Assembly: GCA_035447945.1 (NCBI GenBank) | Contig: DAOTHZ010000103.1 | Coordinates: 1 to 5,918, forward strand | Length of the DNA stretch: 5,918 nucleotides | DNA from: Syntrophomonas_B sp035447945 | GTDB lineage: Bacteria > Bacillota > Syntrophomonadia > Syntrophomonadales > Syntrophomonadaceae | Direction of reading: 5' to 3' | Shown: positions 1 to 5,918 of the stretch, piece by piece | Position numbering within the stretch: position 1 is the first letter of the stretch | Layout: every line of letters starts with the position of its first letter | Position numbers and translations under genes: made by a program | The notes under the pieces: model-generated | What the model saw: the letters and a program-made list of their open reading frames with translations, nothing else | Database searches by the model: none | Told to the model about the DNA's origin: nothing

Positions 1-1
1 T

Positions 2-30
2 TTGACAGTTTAATGAGTGAGTATTTTGAT
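2..30 (+). promoter_or_regulatory. possible sigma-70/sigma-A promoter ahead of hsdR
   Basis: A perfect TTGACA -35 box (2-7) is followed after 17 bases by TTTGAT (25-30), a 4/6 match to TATAAT. It would start transcription about 55 bases before the hsdR start codon. A second AT-rich -10-like string, TAAAAT, lies at 45-50 but has no good -35 at the right distance. The -35 sits at the window edge, so upstream elements cannot be judged. If hsdM and hsdS lie upstream, hsdR could also be read from their promoter. Confidence 0.35.
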
Positions 31-91
31 GATTAGATGTATTATAAAATAAGGTAATGGAGTATATTGAATCCAGCTCAGGGAATAAGGC

Positions 92-3000
92 TTGGTGATA
101 ATATTGCCCGCAAACTTTGAATTCCTGCAGGATCAAACCGAATATGCATTGTTTGCCAGTGCCTGTCTCGAAGCGGAACGGGTGCTGATGTCTTCGTCTG
201 CCATGGCGGCGGTGGGTTGTCGCCGGGCGTTGGAGCTGGCAGTGAAATGGGTATACTCAGCGGACAATACCATTGAAATGCCCTATAAAGACAATCTGCA
301 GTCGTTGATTCATGAACCTTCCTTTCGGTTTGCCCTGGACAACCAGACCTGGAGCAAGCTGCCTTACATAATCAAACTGGGCAACCTGGCGGTACATACG
401 GAACGAGGCATCAGCCGCAGTGACGCTATTCTGTCCCTTTCCTCTTTGTTTGAATTCATTCAATGGATCGACTATTGTTATGGCGAAAATTATGAAGAAC
501 ACTATTTTGACGAAGCCAAAATTCCCGCTGAAAAAATAATCCTGGATGAAGCCCGGATCAAGGAAAAAGAAAGTATCATCGAGCAGAAGGATTCGGAAAT
601 TGCCGTACTGCGGGAAAAGATTGCATCGATGAGCGAACAGCTTACCGCTGACAAGCAGCAGCATAAGGAGGAGCGCCAATTTACACCTACGGATATTTCT
701 GAATATCGTACCCGTAAAAAATATATCGACGTTGATTTGAAACTCCTGGGCTGGGTATTCGGGGATGATGTACGCGAAGAAGTTGAGCTTCACGGTATGC
801 CCAATCCAGAAGGCAAAGGCTACGCCGATTATGTGCTGTACGGCAAGGACGGACTGCCCCTGGCCATCATCGAAGCCAAACGAACCTCCAAAGATCCCCG
901 CATAGGAACCCAGCAGGCCAAACTCTATGCCGATTGCTTGGAGAATATGACCGGCCGGCGCCCCATGATGTTTACCAGCAATGGTTTTGAGACCTATTTG
1001 TGGGATGATGTAACCTCGCCGCAGCGCAAGGTAAGCGGCATTTTTTCGAAATCCGATCTGGAAAAACTGATGAATCGCCGCAGCGAACGCAAAGCCTTGA
1101 ATGATATAAAGATAGACGATAAAATAACCGACCGTTACTACCAGAAGGAAGCCATCCGCGCAGTCTGCGAAAACATTGAAAAGGGCCACCGCAAATCCCT
1201 GCTGGTTATGGCGACCGGCTCGGGCAAAACCAGAACGGCCTCCAGCCTGACCGATGTTTTATCCCGGGGCGGGTATGTAACCAACACTTTGTTTTTAGCT
1301 GATCGAACCGCTTTGGTTAAACAGGCCAAAGATGATTTTAAAAATTATCTGCCGGATATGTCCCTGTGCAATTTACTCAGCAACAAAGAGGACAAAACGG
1401 CTCGGATCGTGTTTTCCACCTATCCAACCATGCTCAATGCCATTGATTCGGCCAAGAACGCAGACGGCCAGCGGCTGTTTACTCCAGCTCATTTTGACTT
1501 GATTATCATAGATGAATCCCACCGCAGTATTTTCAAAAAATACCGGGCCATTTTCGAGTATTTTGACGGCCTGCTGTTAGGTTTGACCGCAACTCCCAAG
1601 ACTGAGGTTGATCGCAATACTTATGATTTCTTTGAGATGGAAAGCGGTGTGCCGACTTACGCATATGACTATGAAACTGCGGTAGAGACAGACCACGTAC
1701 TGGTTCCTTTCCATAATATAGAGGTCAGAACCAGATTCCTGGAGCAAGGCATTTGTTACGATGAACTTTCTGAGGAAGACAAGGCTCGCTATGAAGAGGA
1801 TTTTACTGATGAAGACGGCGAAATGCCGGACTTTATTCCGCCACCGGCAGTGAATGAATTTATCTTTAACCAGTCAACCGTCGATATGGTGCTGGAAGAT
1901 CTGATGACCAAAGGCATCCGAGTTGCCGGCGGGGACAGATTGGGCAAAACCATTATCTTCGCCCAGAATAAAAAGCACGCCCAATACATTGTCGAGCGGT
2001 TCAACAAATTGTATCCACAGTATCACGGTAGCTTTGCCAAGCGGGTGGTTTGCGATGACAGCTATGTACAAACCCTCATCACCGATTTTAAGATTGCCGA
2101 AAAGGAACCGCATATCGCTGTGTCTGTGGATATGCTGGACACCGGTATCGATGTTCCCGAGATTGTCAATCTGGTTTTCTTCAAACGGGTCCGGTCGAAA
2201 ATAAAATTCTGGCAGATGATTGGCCGGGGCACCAGGCTGTGTAAAAATCTGTTCGGGGAAGGGCAGGACAAAACCCATTTTCTGATCGCCGATTATCTGG
2301 GCAACTTCGAATTTTTCCGGGCCAACCAGGACGGAACGCAAGGTAATGAAGCCCAGAGCCTTTCCGAGAAGATCTTTGCCAAGCGAATTCGTTTGATCCA
2401 TCATCTGCAGCAATCGGCCTTTATCGATGAACCTTATCAGACCATCCGCGCCGGTCTTATCAAAGCTGTCCTGCCGCAGATAAACGAGTTGAATACCGAG
2501 CTAATATCGGTGAAACTACAGCTGCAGTATATCGAAAGGTATAAAAAGGCGGAGGCTTTCATTTGCCTTTCGGATTTGGACAAACATGATCTGATCGTTC
2601 ATCTGGCACCTATTGTTTACATGGATGACACGGACGAATTTGCCAAACGGTTTGATAATTTTATGTATGGTCTGATGATTGCCCACATCGAGGGAATGTC
2701 CTATTTTAAAAAGGCTCAAAGACAGCTTGTCAATGTGTGTGCCGGCCTGGCCAAACGCGCGACCATACCACAGGTCAAAGAAAAAATTGAATTCATCAAT
2801 ACCATCGCGACGGATGAATTCTGGCAAAGCTCTGATATTTTGAACTTCGAGAGGGTGAGAATAGAGCTGCGCAGTCTGATCAAGTTTATCGTTGACGAAG
2901 GCGGAGTAAACACGATCTATACCAACCTGACTGATGAGGTTCTCGAGGTTAAAGAAGGAGAGGTCATTGACCCTGCATTTACATTTGAAGACTACAAGCT

Positions 3001-3457
3001 CAAAGTCAACCGATACATTGAGGAAAACCGTGACCAGATGGCAATTTACAAACTGCGCAACAACATCCCGCTGACGGCACTGGACTATCAGAGTCTGGAA
3101 CACATATTGACTGGAGAACTTGGCACAGCCGAGGACTATAAACGGGAATTCCAGGATACCCCTTTCGGCCTTCTGGTGCGCAAGATCGCAAAACTGGAAT
3201 ATGAAGCAGCCAATATGGCATTTTCGGAATTCATCAACGACCAGTCCCTCAGTCAGGGGCAGATCGTTTTCGTAAAAAAGATTATCGATTACATCGTGCA
3301 AAACGGCTATATGGAAAACGTATCCGAGCTAATGAAGCCGCCTTTCGATCATCCGCAGAGTTTTATTAAACTGTTTGACGGATCAAAACAAAGGAAGATT
3401 GTTGAAACGATCAAGAAGATAAAGGATAACGCGGTTAAGATCATGGGGCAGGGGTAA
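92..3457 (+). CDS. hsdR: Type I restriction enzyme R subunit (HsdR), DUF4145-containing
   Basis: This is the motor and nuclease subunit of a Type I restriction-modification complex. With HsdM and HsdS it binds unmodified sites, pulls DNA by ATP hydrolysis and cuts at a distance in the cytoplasm. Domains in order are: a DUF4145 (HEPN-like) domain at about residues 15-131; a charged coiled coil at about 145-195; a PD-(D/E)xK nuclease with D246 and E261-A-K263; an SF2 helicase with Walker A ATGSGKT (374-380), DESH (474-477), TATP (499-502), DTGID (683-687) and QMIGRGTR (708-715); and a helical EcoEI_R_C-like C-terminus from about 880. All catalytic motifs are intact. The length of 1121 residues is usual for R subunits carrying the extra N-terminal domain. 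An in-frame TAA at 86-88 limits the start. TTG at 92 has AGGGA seven bases upstream. TTG at 104 (giving M-P-A-N-F-E-F-L) is preceded by GGTGAT and fits the usual family N-terminus, so it is a real alternative. No M or S gene is in the window. Confidence 0.93.
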   Translation: MVIILPANFEFLQDQTEYALFASACLEAERVLMSSSAMAAVGCRRALELAVKWVYSADNTIEMPYKDNLQSLIHEPSFRFALDNQTWSKLPYIIKLGNLAVHTERGISRSDAILSLSSLFEFIQWIDYCYGENYEEHYFDEAKIPAEKIILDEARIKEKESIIEQKDSEIAVLREKIASMSEQLTADKQQHKEERQFTPTDISEYRTRKKYIDVDLKLLGWVFGDDVREEVELHGMPNPEGKGYADYVLYGKDGLPLAIIEAKRTSKDPRIGTQQAKLYADCLENMTGRRPMMFTSNGFETYLWDDVTSPQRKVSGIFSKSDLEKLMNRRSERKALNDIKIDDKITDRYYQKEAIRAVCENIEKGHRKSLLVMATGSGKTRTASSLTDVLSRGGYVTNTLFLADRTALVKQAKDDFKNYLPDMSLCNLLSNKEDKTARIVFSTYPTMLNAIDSAKNADGQRLFTPAHFDLIIIDESHRSIFKKYRAIFEYFDGLLLGLTATPKTEVDRNTYDFFEMESGVPTYAYDYETAVETDHVLVPFHNIEVRTRFLEQGICYDELSEEDKARYEEDFTDEDGEMPDFIPPPAVNEFIFNQSTVDMVLEDLMTKGIRVAGGDRLGKTIIFAQNKKHAQYIVERFNKLYPQYHGSFAKRVVCDDSYVQTLITDFKIAEKEPHIAVSVDMLDTGIDVPEIVNLVFFKRVRSKIKFWQMIGRGTRLCKNLFGEGQDKTHFLIADYLGNFEFFRANQDGTQGNEAQSLSEKIFAKRIRLIHHLQQSAFIDEPYQTIRAGLIKAVLPQINELNTELISVKLQLQYIERYKKAEAFICLSDLDKHDLIVHLAPIVYMDDTDEFAKRFDNFMYGLMIAHIEGMSYFKKAQRQLVNVCAGLAKRATIPQVKEKIEFINTIATDEFWQSSDILNFERVRIELRSLIKFIVDEGGVNTIYTNLTDEVLEVKEGEVIDPAFTFEDYKLKVNRYIEENRDQMAIYKLRNNIPLTALDYQSLEHILTGELGTAEDYKREFQDTPFGLLVRKIAKLEYEAANMAFSEFINDQSLSQGQIVFVKKIIDYIVQNGYMENVSELMKPPFDHPQSFIKLFDGSKQRKIVETIKKIKDNAVKIMGQG

Positions 3458-3477
3458 GACATTTGTATTTAAGCAAT

Positions 3478-3515
3478 TTTAAAGAGTTTTGTTCTTGCTT
3501 GTTTAAAGAGGTTTT
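3478..3515. repeat. imperfect direct repeat TTTAAAGAG(G)TTTT, two copies
   Basis: Copies lie at 3478-3490 and 3502-3515, 24 bases apart and identical except for one inserted G. The first copy lies just upstream of the predicted -35 box and the second fills the spacer between -35 and -10 of the promoter for the ATPase gene. That position would suit a repressor or activator site. In AT-rich DNA such a short repeat can also arise by chance. Confidence 0.3.
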
Positions 3516-3524
3516 CCATATAAT
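3495..3524 (+). promoter_or_regulatory. predicted promoter of the ATPase-TOPRIM operon
   Basis: TTGCTT (3495-3500) and a perfect TATAAT (3519-3524) are separated by 18 bases, in the AT-rich gap after hsdR. Initiation would be expected near 3531, leaving a leader of about 150 bases before the ATPase start. No convincing intrinsic terminator follows hsdR: the only pairing seen is a 6-base stem, 3471-3476 with 3495-3500, with an 18-base loop and no T run. Read-through from hsdR is therefore also possible. Confidence 0.55.
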
Positions 3525-3592
3525 GTAACTGTGTTGTATGCTATTGACCATAATAAGATTGAGGTCTTCAAACGTTTTATTGAGTACAGCTT

Positions 3593-3613
3593 ATTCAAAC
3601 AATTGTTGTGAAT
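3593..3613. repeat. inverted repeat with a one-base bulge in the ATPase leader
   Basis: The ten bases ATTCAAACAA (3593-3602) pair fully with 3603-3613 if the single G at 3608 is bulged out. The centre is AACAATTGTT, a perfect 10-base palindrome. There is no loop, so it is more likely a protein-binding dyad than an RNA hairpin. It lies in the untranslated leader between the TATAAT promoter and the ATPase gene. It is AT-rich and short, so support is weak. Confidence 0.2.
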
Positions 3614-3679
3614 TTATCAGAAATTTAGTTAACTTATTTATTCTTTATGGAATGATCAGACAGAAAAGGAGGGCGGAAC

Positions 3680-4894
3680 ATGGGCATGATTGAGGGTTTC
3701 AGGATACAAAATTTTGGTGTACTTAAAGATATTAAACTGGGAAAACTCTGGAACGAAAAAGGGAATAAATTAACACCTTTAGTTGCAGTAATCGGAAGAA
3801 ACGGGGTGGGGAAAAGCACCTTGTTTGATGCTTTTGGTTTTTTGTCAGATTGTCTGAAACACGGAGTGGAGGAAGCTTGTGATCTTAAGGCACGCGGTGG
3901 ATTTAGTAAAATCATATCTGCCGGCAGTCAGGAGCCAATTCGTTTTGAATTATATTATCGGGAAACAACCGGGGAAAGGCCAATCACATATGAGCTGGAA
4001 ATAGATATTGATAGTAGCCAGAGACCATACGTCAAATCGGAAAGACTGCGGCAAAGACGAAAAGGACAGTCAACGGGTCAGCCGTTCTCTTTTCTTAATT
4101 TATCCAACGGCAAGGGGGAGGCATGGAGGGGGACCAGTCTGGGTGAAGAAGAGTCCGAAAAGGTTTCCATTGAATTAATTGATGCGCGGCACCTGGGGAT
4201 TTCGACTTATGGTGCTCTGAAAGAACATCCTCGCATCACAGCTTTTCGTGAATTCCTGGAGAACTGGTATTTATGTTATTTTGAACCGGATGCTGCCAGA
4301 AGTCTTCCCCTTGCCGGGCCGCAGAAGTATCTGAATTTGCGCGGAGATAATCTGGGTAATGTTGTTCAATATATGGAGCGTGACAATCCAGATCAATTTA
4401 AAAAAATTCTTGATAAAATCTCGTCCAGAATCCCTGGCGTCAATAAGATATCAACCAAGAAAACGGATGACGGCAGATTGTTGATTCAGTTTAATGATAA
4501 GGGTTTTACTGATCCGTTTTATGCACAGCAAATGTCAGACGGGACTTTGAAATACTTTGCCTATATGCTTCTTTTGGAGGAACCGACCCAGAGACCATTT
4601 ATCTGCATCGAAGAGCCGGAAAACGGGCTTTACCACAAGATGCTCGAATCGTTGGCCATGGAGTTTAAACGTTATGCTATAGAGCGTAAAACCAAATCTC
4701 AGATTTTCGTTACGACCCACAGTCCGTATTTTATTGATGCCTTAAATCCCGAAGAGGTATGGATACTGGAAAAAAACGAAACCGGTTTTTCCACCATCAG
4801 GCGGGCAAGCGATGATGCAATCATCAAGGCCATGGTCGAAGAAGGGATTACGCTGGGCAGCCTGTGGTTTAGCGATTATTTGGATAAGAGGTGA
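3680..4894 (+). CDS. AAA/ABC-type ATPase (COG4637/AAA_21-like), probable defence sensor
   Basis: This 404-residue ATPase is of the RecF/SMC/OLD-like ABC fold. The N-terminus has the family pattern of a short strand followed by Asn-Phe (N10-F11). Walker A is GRNGVGKST (39-47). A GGF motif follows about 30 residues later, as in COG4637 proteins. The ABC signature-like segment is QMSDGT (284-289). Walker B is ICIEEPENG (308-316), where E311 and E312 are the metal-binding and catalytic acidic residues. The H-loop is TTHSP (345-349). No nuclease domain is fused at the C-terminus, unlike classical OLD proteins; the next gene appears to supply it. The start at 3680 has AAGGAGGG six bases upstream; ATG at 3686 is less well spaced. 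A cytoplasmic role is expected, with ATP-dependent dimerisation controlling the partner protein. Family membership is well supported by motifs; the defence role is inferred from the partner and from the hsdR next door. Confidence 0.88.
   Translation: MGMIEGFRIQNFGVLKDIKLGKLWNEKGNKLTPLVAVIGRNGVGKSTLFDAFGFLSDCLKHGVEEACDLKARGGFSKIISAGSQEPIRFELYYRETTGERPITYELEIDIDSSQRPYVKSERLRQRRKGQSTGQPFSFLNLSNGKGEAWRGTSLGEEESEKVSIELIDARHLGISTYGALKEHPRITAFREFLENWYLCYFEPDAARSLPLAGPQKYLNLRGDNLGNVVQYMERDNPDQFKKILDKISSRIPGVNKISTKKTDDGRLLIQFNDKGFTDPFYAQQMSDGTLKYFAYMLLLEEPTQRPFICIEEPENGLYHKMLESLAMEFKRYAIERKTKSQIFVTTHSPYFIDALNPEEVWILEKNETGFSTIRRASDDAIIKAMVEEGITLGSLWFSDYLDKR
4886..4894 (+). promoter_or_regulatory. ribosome binding site overlapping the ATPase stop codon
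   Basis: AAGAGGTGA is close to the full anti-16S consensus AAGGAGGTGA and ends five bases before ATG 4900. Its last three bases are the TGA stop of the ATPase gene. This decides the start of the downstream gene at ATG 4900 rather than GTG 4891, which lies inside the site. The overlap suggests translational coupling and matched amounts of the two proteins. Confidence 0.75.
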
Positions 4895-4899
4895 AGAGT

Positions 4900-5553
4900 A
4901 TGCACCTGGAAGTATTAGTGGAAGATCAATCGGGAAGTATTTTGGTGGAGAAGATTCTTGATAAGATTAATGGGCAGCAGGTGAATCGCTTCACTTTCAG
5001 GATTCATAAATTTAAAGGCTCAGGAAAATTGCCTCATGAATTATTTTCCCGATCAGACCCTCAAAAAAGAATATTGCTGGACCGACTGCCTTTATTGCTG
5101 AGAGGATATGGCAAGTCTTTGGACAATAATAGCGCAGTTATTGTGGTTGTCGATAATGATACCAAAAACTGCCGGGATTTCAAACAAGAACTTCAAAGCA
5201 TTCTGGCTAGTTGCAATCCGGCTCCCAATACAGCTTTTTGTATTGCCATTGAAGAAATGGAGGCTTGGTTATTGGGTGACAGGCAGGCGGTTAAGACAGC
5301 TTATCCCGGTATGAAAGTTCGCGTACTTGATCACTATGTTCAGGATAGTATTTGTGGTACGTGGGAGATACTGGCCGATGCTGTTTGCCGGGAAAAGGCA
5401 AGCGGCTTAAAGAAGCTTGGGTATCCTGAAATAGGTATAAGAAAAAGCGAGTGGATGGAGAAAATTGCGCCTAATATTAATCTGGAACGTAATAGCTCGG
5501 AAAGTTTTCAGTATTTTGTCAGGAAAGTTCAACAAATTATTGGTGTTGCATAG
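4900..5553 (+). CDS. DUF4276 family protein, TOPRIM-like putative nuclease partner
   Basis: This 217-residue protein opens with the DUF4276 pattern: a hydrophobic strand ending V-E8-D-Q-S-G, where TOPRIM domains carry their catalytic glutamate. A second hydrophobic strand ends in D85-N-D87, the expected DxD metal site. The segment IAIEEMEAWLLGD (115-127) is the conserved E-x-E-A-W-L-L block. The C-terminal LERNSSESF (195-203) also matches the family's usual ending. DUF4276 proteins resemble RloB/AbiLii and are usually encoded with an AAA ATPase, as here. From known two-gene OLD-like systems the role would be metal-dependent cleavage of DNA or RNA, held in check or switched on by the ATPase; that part is inference. 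The gene follows the ATPase with only five bases between the stop and ATG 4900. An alternative GTG start at 4891 would add three residues and overlap the ATPase stop. Confidence 0.82.
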   Translation: MHLEVLVEDQSGSILVEKILDKINGQQVNRFTFRIHKFKGSGKLPHELFSRSDPQKRILLDRLPLLLRGYGKSLDNNSAVIVVVDNDTKNCRDFKQELQSILASCNPAPNTAFCIAIEEMEAWLLGDRQAVKTAYPGMKVRVLDHYVQDSICGTWEILADAVCREKASGLKKLGYPEIGIRKSEWMEKIAPNINLERNSSESFQYFVRKVQQIIGVA

Positions 5554-5572
5554 AAGCAGTTCCCTGCCGTTA

Positions 5573-5788
5573 TTACCTCCGCCCCCGTCTGCGGTCTTTT
5601 TCAAGATCGTAAATAATTTTCCGGAGATACCATTCTTCCGATTGGCCGGGTTTTTTCGTTTTCATGAAATGCAGTTGTCTTTGCAGCGACTGTTCCGCTT
5701 CGGCGGCAGTTGAACCATACAGCATTTTATATTCCTTCTTTAACCGTTTGATAACGAACGGTTTTTTTATGGCATCAAGGAAACGCAT
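5573..5788 (-). CDS. small basic hypothetical protein, 71 residues
   Basis: I do not recognise a named family. The protein is strongly charged, with many Lys, Arg and Glu. It has predicted helical segments (KKPFVIKRLKKEYKMLYG near 8-25, and a Gln/Glu-rich helix after it) and a distinctive SEEWYLRKIIYDLEKD stretch near 50-65 before an Arg-rich tail. There is no signal peptide or membrane segment. On the minus strand an AAGGGGAGGG site lies ten bases before ATG 5788, slightly far but purine-rich. A promoter is visible upstream. The gene converges on the DUF4276 gene with 19 bases between stop codons. The patterned amphipathic sequence, the Trp-Tyr motif and the good start signals argue that it is real. 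It may be a host housekeeping orphan at the edge of the defence segment, and nothing ties it to the neighbouring pair. Confidence 0.6.
   Translation of the reverse strand: MRFLDAIKKPFVIKRLKKEYKMLYGSTAAEAEQSLQRQLHFMKTKKPGQSEEWYLRKIIYDLEKDRRRGRR
5742..5768 (+). terminator. possible intrinsic terminator of the ATPase-TOPRIM operon
   Basis: A perfect 7-base stem, AACCGTT (5742-5748) and AACGGTT (5757-5763), encloses an 8-base loop and runs into five more T bases, giving seven Ts in all. This is terminator-like on the plus strand, about 190 bases after the DUF4276 stop. It lies inside the antisense small gene, near its 5' end. The stem has only three GC pairs, and the T run is also two Lys codons (AAA AAA) of that gene, so chance is a fair alternative. 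A weaker candidate is the 4-base GC stem 5579-5582/5591-5594 followed by TCTTTTT, nearer the DUF4276 stop. Confidence 0.4.
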
Positions 5789-5828
5789 TCGATGCAGTCC
5801 CTCCCCTTAATATTTTTATTTGCTCTTT

Positions 5829-5844
5829 CATTTTATATAAAATG
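5829..5844. repeat. perfect 16-bp palindrome, possible operator
   Basis: CATTTTATATAAAATG reads identically on both strands with no loop. It overlaps the -10 box of one predicted minus-strand promoter for the small gene and lies about 40 bases from its start codon. Binding of a dimeric regulator here would block transcription. It is AT-rich, which raises the chance of coincidence, but 8 of 8 paired positions match. Confidence 0.4.
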
Positions 5845-5858
5845 GGAAAATTATGCAA
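5830..5858 (-). promoter_or_regulatory. predicted promoter of the small minus-strand gene
   Basis: On the minus strand TTGCAT (5858-5853) is followed after 17 bases by TAAAAT (5835-5830), roughly 40 bases before the start codon at 5788. A second, overlapping candidate is TTGTAC (5877-5872), 16 bases, then CATAAT (5855-5850). Either would serve; which is used cannot be settled by reading alone. The first overlaps the 16-bp palindrome. Confidence 0.45.
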
Positions 5859-5918
5859 AGTTCCAGATAAGGTACAATAAATTTCGCAAATTGAAAAAGC
5901 GTCCAGAAAAATAGCGGA

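Noticed and set aside
57..98. A 13-codon frame (ATG 57 to TGA 96-98) just before hsdR, a possible leader peptide
   Set aside because: The only purine-rich site, AAGG at 51-54, is two bases from the ATG, too close to work well. The peptide is tiny and has no attenuator-like codon run or hairpin pair.
257..1189. A 310-codon open frame on the minus strand within hsdR
   Set aside because: It lies wholly opposite well-supported HsdR domains (DUF4145, coiled coil, nuclease), its translation is a low-complexity Phe/Ile/Gly-rich product with no family pattern, and it mirrors hsdR codon bias. The other antisense frames inside hsdR (for example 1874-2413 and 2516-3301) fail for the same reasons.
119..4255. 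Eight GAATTC (EcoRI-type) sites, more than expected for a random 5.9-kb sequence
   Set aside because: Most are Glu-Phe codon pairs (GAA TTC) within hsdR and the ATPase gene, so protein sequence and codon use explain the excess. Nothing ties the sites to the Type I enzyme, which recognises bipartite targets.
5634..5657. A second GC-then-T-run (CCG...CGG then six Ts) as a plus-strand terminator
   Set aside because: The stem is only about three base pairs, and the T run is simply Lys codons of the minus-strand gene.
5465..5713. An 82-codon plus-strand frame overlapping the end of the DUF4276 gene
   Set aside because: It overlaps the DUF4276 C-terminal LERN motif and the opposing small gene, lacks a ribosome binding site, and its translation has Ser/Pro/Leu runs that come from reading the reverse of Arg- and Glu-rich codons.
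1..5918. CRISPR array, tRNA, rRNA, insertion sequence ends or attachment sites
   Set aside because: No regularly spaced repeats, cloverleaf-like tRNA sequence, transposase motifs or matched terminal repeats were seen on either strand.

Overview
The window reads as an accessory (defence-type) chromosomal segment of a bacterium. Strong AGGAGG-type ribosome binding sites, a TTG start and moderate GC with AT-rich gaps suggest a Bacillota-like, Gram-positive-type host. That assignment is an inference from style, not from a marker gene.

Layout. (1) Positions 1-91 are a short non-coding leader with a possible sigma-A-type promoter. (2) Positions 92-3457 (+) encode a full-length Type I restriction endonuclease R subunit (HsdR): an N-terminal DUF4145/HEPN-like domain, a coiled coil, a PD-(D/E)xK nuclease, an SF2 translocase and an EcoEI-type C-terminal domain. 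No hsdM or hsdS lies in the window. (3) Positions 3458-3679 are an AT-rich gap with a well-formed TTGCTT-18-TATAAT promoter and a direct repeat around it. (4) Positions 3680-4894 (+) encode an ABC/AAA-type ATPase (COG4637/AAA_21-like). (5) Positions 4900-5553 (+) encode a DUF4276 protein with TOPRIM-like acidic motifs. Its ribosome binding site overlaps the ATPase stop codon, so the two genes form a tight, probably translationally coupled pair. (6) Positions 5573-5788 (-) encode a small basic hypothetical protein that converges on the pair. (7) Positions 5789-5918 hold its probable promoter, including a perfect 16-bp palindrome.

How they may work together. HsdR would cut and translocate unmodified DNA once assembled with M and S subunits encoded elsewhere, probably just outside the window. 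The ATPase and TOPRIM pair has the logic of two-gene OLD-like defence systems (PARIS AriA/AriB, AbiLi/AbiLii, RloA/RloB): a sensor ATPase plus a separate nuclease. Such genes often sit inside or beside hsd loci. The pair has its own promoter, so it is probably a separate layer of defence rather than part of the Type I enzyme. This pair is the best candidate here for an under-described system.
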